The notes under the pieces were generated by a model, which was not told where the DNA came from, did no database searches, and saw only the letters and a list, made by a program, of their open reading frames with translations. Shown one piece after another: positions 4,886 through 6,564 of a DNA stretch of 6,564 nt. The stretch covers positions 1-6,564 of the forward strand of contig JAEERN010000040.1 in NCBI GenBank assembly GCA_016285815.1. The letters run 5' to 3'. The position numbers and the translations under genes are program-made. The number at the start of each line of letters is the position of its first letter. Positions within the stretch are counted from its first letter, which is position 1. This stretch comes from Clostridiales bacterium. Lineage in GTDB: Bacteria; Bacillota; Clostridia; Oscillospirales; QAMX01.

Positions 4886-4902
4886 GCTGAGGAACGAAGA
4901 GT

Positions 4903-6165
4903 ATGTTTATCGACAGCGCAAACATCCTGCTGCGGGCGGGGGACGGCGGCAACGGCGCCGTCTCATTCCACCGGGAGAAATATGTGGCGGCCGGCGGCCC
5001 GGACGGGGGCGACGGCGGCCGGGGCGGGGACGTCATCCTGCGGACGGACCCCAACCTGAGCACGCTGATGGACTTTAAATACCGCCGCAAGTACGCGGCG
5101 GGCAACGGCGGGAACGGCGGCGCGAAGAGGTGCTTCGGCCGGGACGGCGCGCCGCTGGTGCTGCGGGTGCCGGACGGCACCGTGGTCAAGGACCGGGCCA
5201 GCGGTCTGGTCATCTGCGATCTCAGCGGCGAGAACCGCGAGTTCGTCGTCGCCCGGGGCGGCCGGGGCGGCTGGGGCAACAGCCACTTCGCCACGCCCAC
5301 CCGTCAGGCGCCGCGCTTTGCCCACAGCGGCCTCAAGGGCGAAGAGCGCGAGGTGACGTTGGAGCTGAAGCTGCTGGCGGACGTGGGCCTCGTGGGGTTC
5401 CCCAACGTGGGAAAGTCCACGCTGCTCTCGGTGGTCAGCGCCGCGCGGCCCAAGATCGCCAACTATCCCTTCACCACGCTGGTGCCGAACCTCGGCATCG
5501 TCACCGTGGGGGACACGTCCTTCGTCATGGCGGACATCCCGGGTCTGATCGAGGGCGCGGCGGACGGCACCGGCCTCGGCACGGAATTCCTGCGCCACGT
5601 CGAGCGGTGCCGCCTGCTGATCCACATCGTCGACGTCTCCGGCAGCGAAGAGCGGGACCCGGTGGAGGATTTCGAGCGGATCAACTCGGAGCTGTTCCTC
5701 TATTCCGAAGAGCTGGCCGCCCGGCCCCAGATCGTGGCGGCCAACAAGTGCGATCTGGCGCCGGACGGCGAGAACCTGAGGCGCCTGACGGAGTACTGTG
5801 CGGCCCAGGGGATCCCGGTGTTCCCCATGACCGCCGCCGCGGCCGAAGGCACGCGGGAGCTCATGGAGCGCGCCGCGGCCGAGCTGGCCCATCTGCCTCC
5901 CATCCGCGTGTTCGAGCCGGAGTTCGTTCCCCAGGCGGAGGCGGACGACGGGATCCGCGTCGAGGTGGAGGACGGAGTCTATCACGTCTACGGCAAAAAG
6001 ATGATGGAGGCCATCGCGCTGGTGGACCCGGACGACTATGAGTCGCTGGGGTATATGCAGCGCGTGCTGCGGGACATGGGCGTGTTCGAAAAGCTGGAGC
6101 AGGTGGGCATCCGCGAAGGCGACACGGTGGACATCAACAACTTCGAGTTCGAATACGTCAGATAA
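4903..6165 (+). CDS. obgE: Obg family GTPase ObgE/CgtA
   Basis: A ribosome-associated GTPase that acts in late 50S assembly and links growth to stringent response and stress signals. The 420 residues show the full three-domain layout. The glycine-rich Obg domain is at 1-158 (GDGGNGAVSFHREKYVAAGGPDGG; GGRGGWGNSHF at 119-129). The G domain has G1 GFPNVGKST (165-173), switch I FTTLVPNLG (190-198), G3 DIPG (211-214), G4 NKCD (281-284) and a G5-like MTAAA (309-313). The C-terminal OCT domain is at about 345-420, ending GDTVDINNFEFEYV. The ribosome site TGAGGA (4888-4893) sits nine bases before the ATG. The gene follows rpmA in the widespread rplU-rpmA-obg order, is separated from it by a structured gap, and is closed by its own terminator. 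All nucleotide-binding motifs are intact. Confidence 0.98.
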   Translation: MFIDSANILLRAGDGGNGAVSFHREKYVAAGGPDGGDGGRGGDVILRTDPNLSTLMDFKYRRKYAAGNGGNGGAKRCFGRDGAPLVLRVPDGTVVKDRASGLVICDLSGENREFVVARGGRGGWGNSHFATPTRQAPRFAHSGLKGEEREVTLELKLLADVGLVGFPNVGKSTLLSVVSAARPKIANYPFTTLVPNLGIVTVGDTSFVMADIPGLIEGAADGTGLGTEFLRHVERCRLLIHIVDVSGSEERDPVEDFERINSELFLYSEELAARPQIVAANKCDLAPDGENLRRLTEYCAAQGIPVFPMTAAAAEGTRELMERAAAELAHLPPIRVFEPEFVPQAEADDGIRVEVEDGVYHVYGKKMMEAIALVDPDDYESLGYMQRVLRDMGVFEKLEQVGIREGDTVDINNFEFEYVR

Positions 6166-6177
6166 AAAGCGGTTTTC

Positions 6178-6208
6178 GGCCGGCGGGAGGGCTTCCCGCC
6201 GGCCTTTT
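6178..6208 (+). terminator. Intrinsic terminator after obgE
   Basis: GGCCGGCGGGA (6178-6188) pairs perfectly with TCCCGCCGGCC (6194-6204) around the loop GGGCT, followed by TTTT (6205-6208). It lies 12 nt after the obgE stop and insulates the sigma factor gene from upstream transcription. Confidence 0.92.
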
Positions 6209-6252
6209 GAAACCCGTTCGGCGGGCGCGGCGAAAAATTTTTCACCGGCGGC

Positions 6253-6278
6253 GTGACCCCGGCGGCGCGAATCCCGTC
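6253..6278 (+). promoter_or_regulatory. Candidate ECF-sigma promoter upstream of the sigma factor gene
   Basis: GTGACC (6253-6258), a 16-bp spacer and CGTC (6275-6278) follow the general layout of ECF promoters, which pair an AAC/ACC-type -35 with a CGTC-type -10. A perfect A/T palindrome, GAAAAATTTTTC (6232-6243), lies just upstream like an UP element. No good TTGACA/TATAAT pair is present between the obgE terminator and the start. As ECF genes are often autoregulated, this may be the target of the sigma factor it precedes; that is inference. Confidence 0.55.
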
Positions 6279-6336
6279 ATACAGGGTGAGGGACCTCAAA
6301 AGCAAAAGCAGAACGAGATCGGAGAGGAGAAGCGGC

Positions 6337-6564
6337 GTGGACGACGAAAGGCTGGTCGAGTTGTTTGTCCAACGGTCGGAAGAGGCGGTGGCGCTGTCCG
6401 AACAGAGGTACGGGCCGCGGTGTCTGCGGGTGGCCGAGAACATCCTCGGCAACCGGCAGGACGCGGAGGAGTGCGTCTCCGACGCGCTGCTGGCGGCGTG
6501 GAACGCCATCCCGCCGGCCCGGCCGGCGCGTCTGGGCGCGTATCTGGCCCGCATCGCGCGGAAC
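6337..6564 (+). CDS. ECF-like RNA polymerase sigma factor (3' end outside window)
   Basis: The frame is open from GTG at 6337 to the window edge (76 residues). The ribosome site GGAGAGGA (6321-6328) sits eight bases before the GTG, and no better ATG is in frame nearby. The visible part begins DDERLVELFVQRSEEAVALSEQ and continues into sigma-70 region 2: YGPRCLRVAENILGNRQDAEECVSDALLAAWNAIPP (residues 25-60). The DAEECVSDALLAAW core is the region 2 helix that contacts core RNA polymerase and recognises the -10 element. The PARLGAYLARIARN stretch fits the end of region 2. Region 4 and any anti-sigma gene would lie beyond the window. The class is secure; the specific group and signal are unknown. 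Confidence 0.93.
   Translation, partial: MDDERLVELFVQRSEEAVALSEQRYGPRCLRVAENILGNRQDAEECVSDALLAAWNAIPPARPARLGAYLARIARN

Noticed and set aside
4963..6041. Long open frames in other frames of obgE (minus 4963-5985, plus 5130-6041)
   Set aside because: They are shadows of obgE, whose frame carries all GTPase motifs. The alternatives are Arg/Gly/His-rich and featureless.

Overview
The window looks like chromosomal housekeeping DNA from a GC-rich member of the Bacillota, most likely class Clostridia (Oscillospirales-like). This is inferred from gene content: an infC-rpmI-rplT operon behind an L20-leader-like attenuator, an rplU-prp-rpmA-obgE cluster, an L27 with the Prp-cleaved N-terminal extension, and an ECF-type sigma factor of a style common in gut Clostridia. 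There are no tRNA or rRNA genes, CRISPR arrays or mobile elements.

Layout. (1) 2-1129 (+): the C-terminal part of a protein whose start lies outside the window, with a Thr/Ala-rich repeated linker, a middle region I do not recognise and a C-terminal PepSY domain. (2) 1149-1189: a strong hairpin terminator in the convergent gap. (3) 1218-2081 (-): an unrecognised protein with two membrane segments, driven by a good extended -10 promoter. (4) 2082-2375: a divergent control region. It holds the minus-strand promoter with a GC-rich repeat cluster over it, a consensus sigma-A promoter for infC, and a roughly 130-nt leader of four hairpins ending in an intrinsic terminator. (5) infC (apparently AUU start), rpmI and rplT, closed by a very strong terminator. 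(6) A second consensus promoter and an rplU leader with mutually exclusive hairpins. (7) rplU, prp, rpmA, a structured gap, obgE and a terminator. (8) 6209-6564: a candidate ECF-type promoter (GTGACC, 16 bp, CGTC) followed by the first 76 codons of a sigma-70 family gene that runs off the window.

How the genes work together. The two ribosomal operons encode IF3, L35, L20, L21 and L27, plus Prp, the protease that trims L27 before it enters the 50S subunit, and ObgE, the GTPase that acts in late 50S assembly. Each operon begins with a near-identical strong promoter and a structured 5' leader, as expected for feedback control by ribosomal proteins. The sigma factor has the sequence signs of an autoregulated ECF unit that is transcriptionally separate from obgE.

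I did not find an entirely new system. The best leads are the AUU start of infC, the two leader RNAs, the structured rpmA-obgE gap, the repeat cluster over the minus-strand promoter, and the candidate autoregulatory promoter of the sigma factor. The two flanking proteins have no assigned function.
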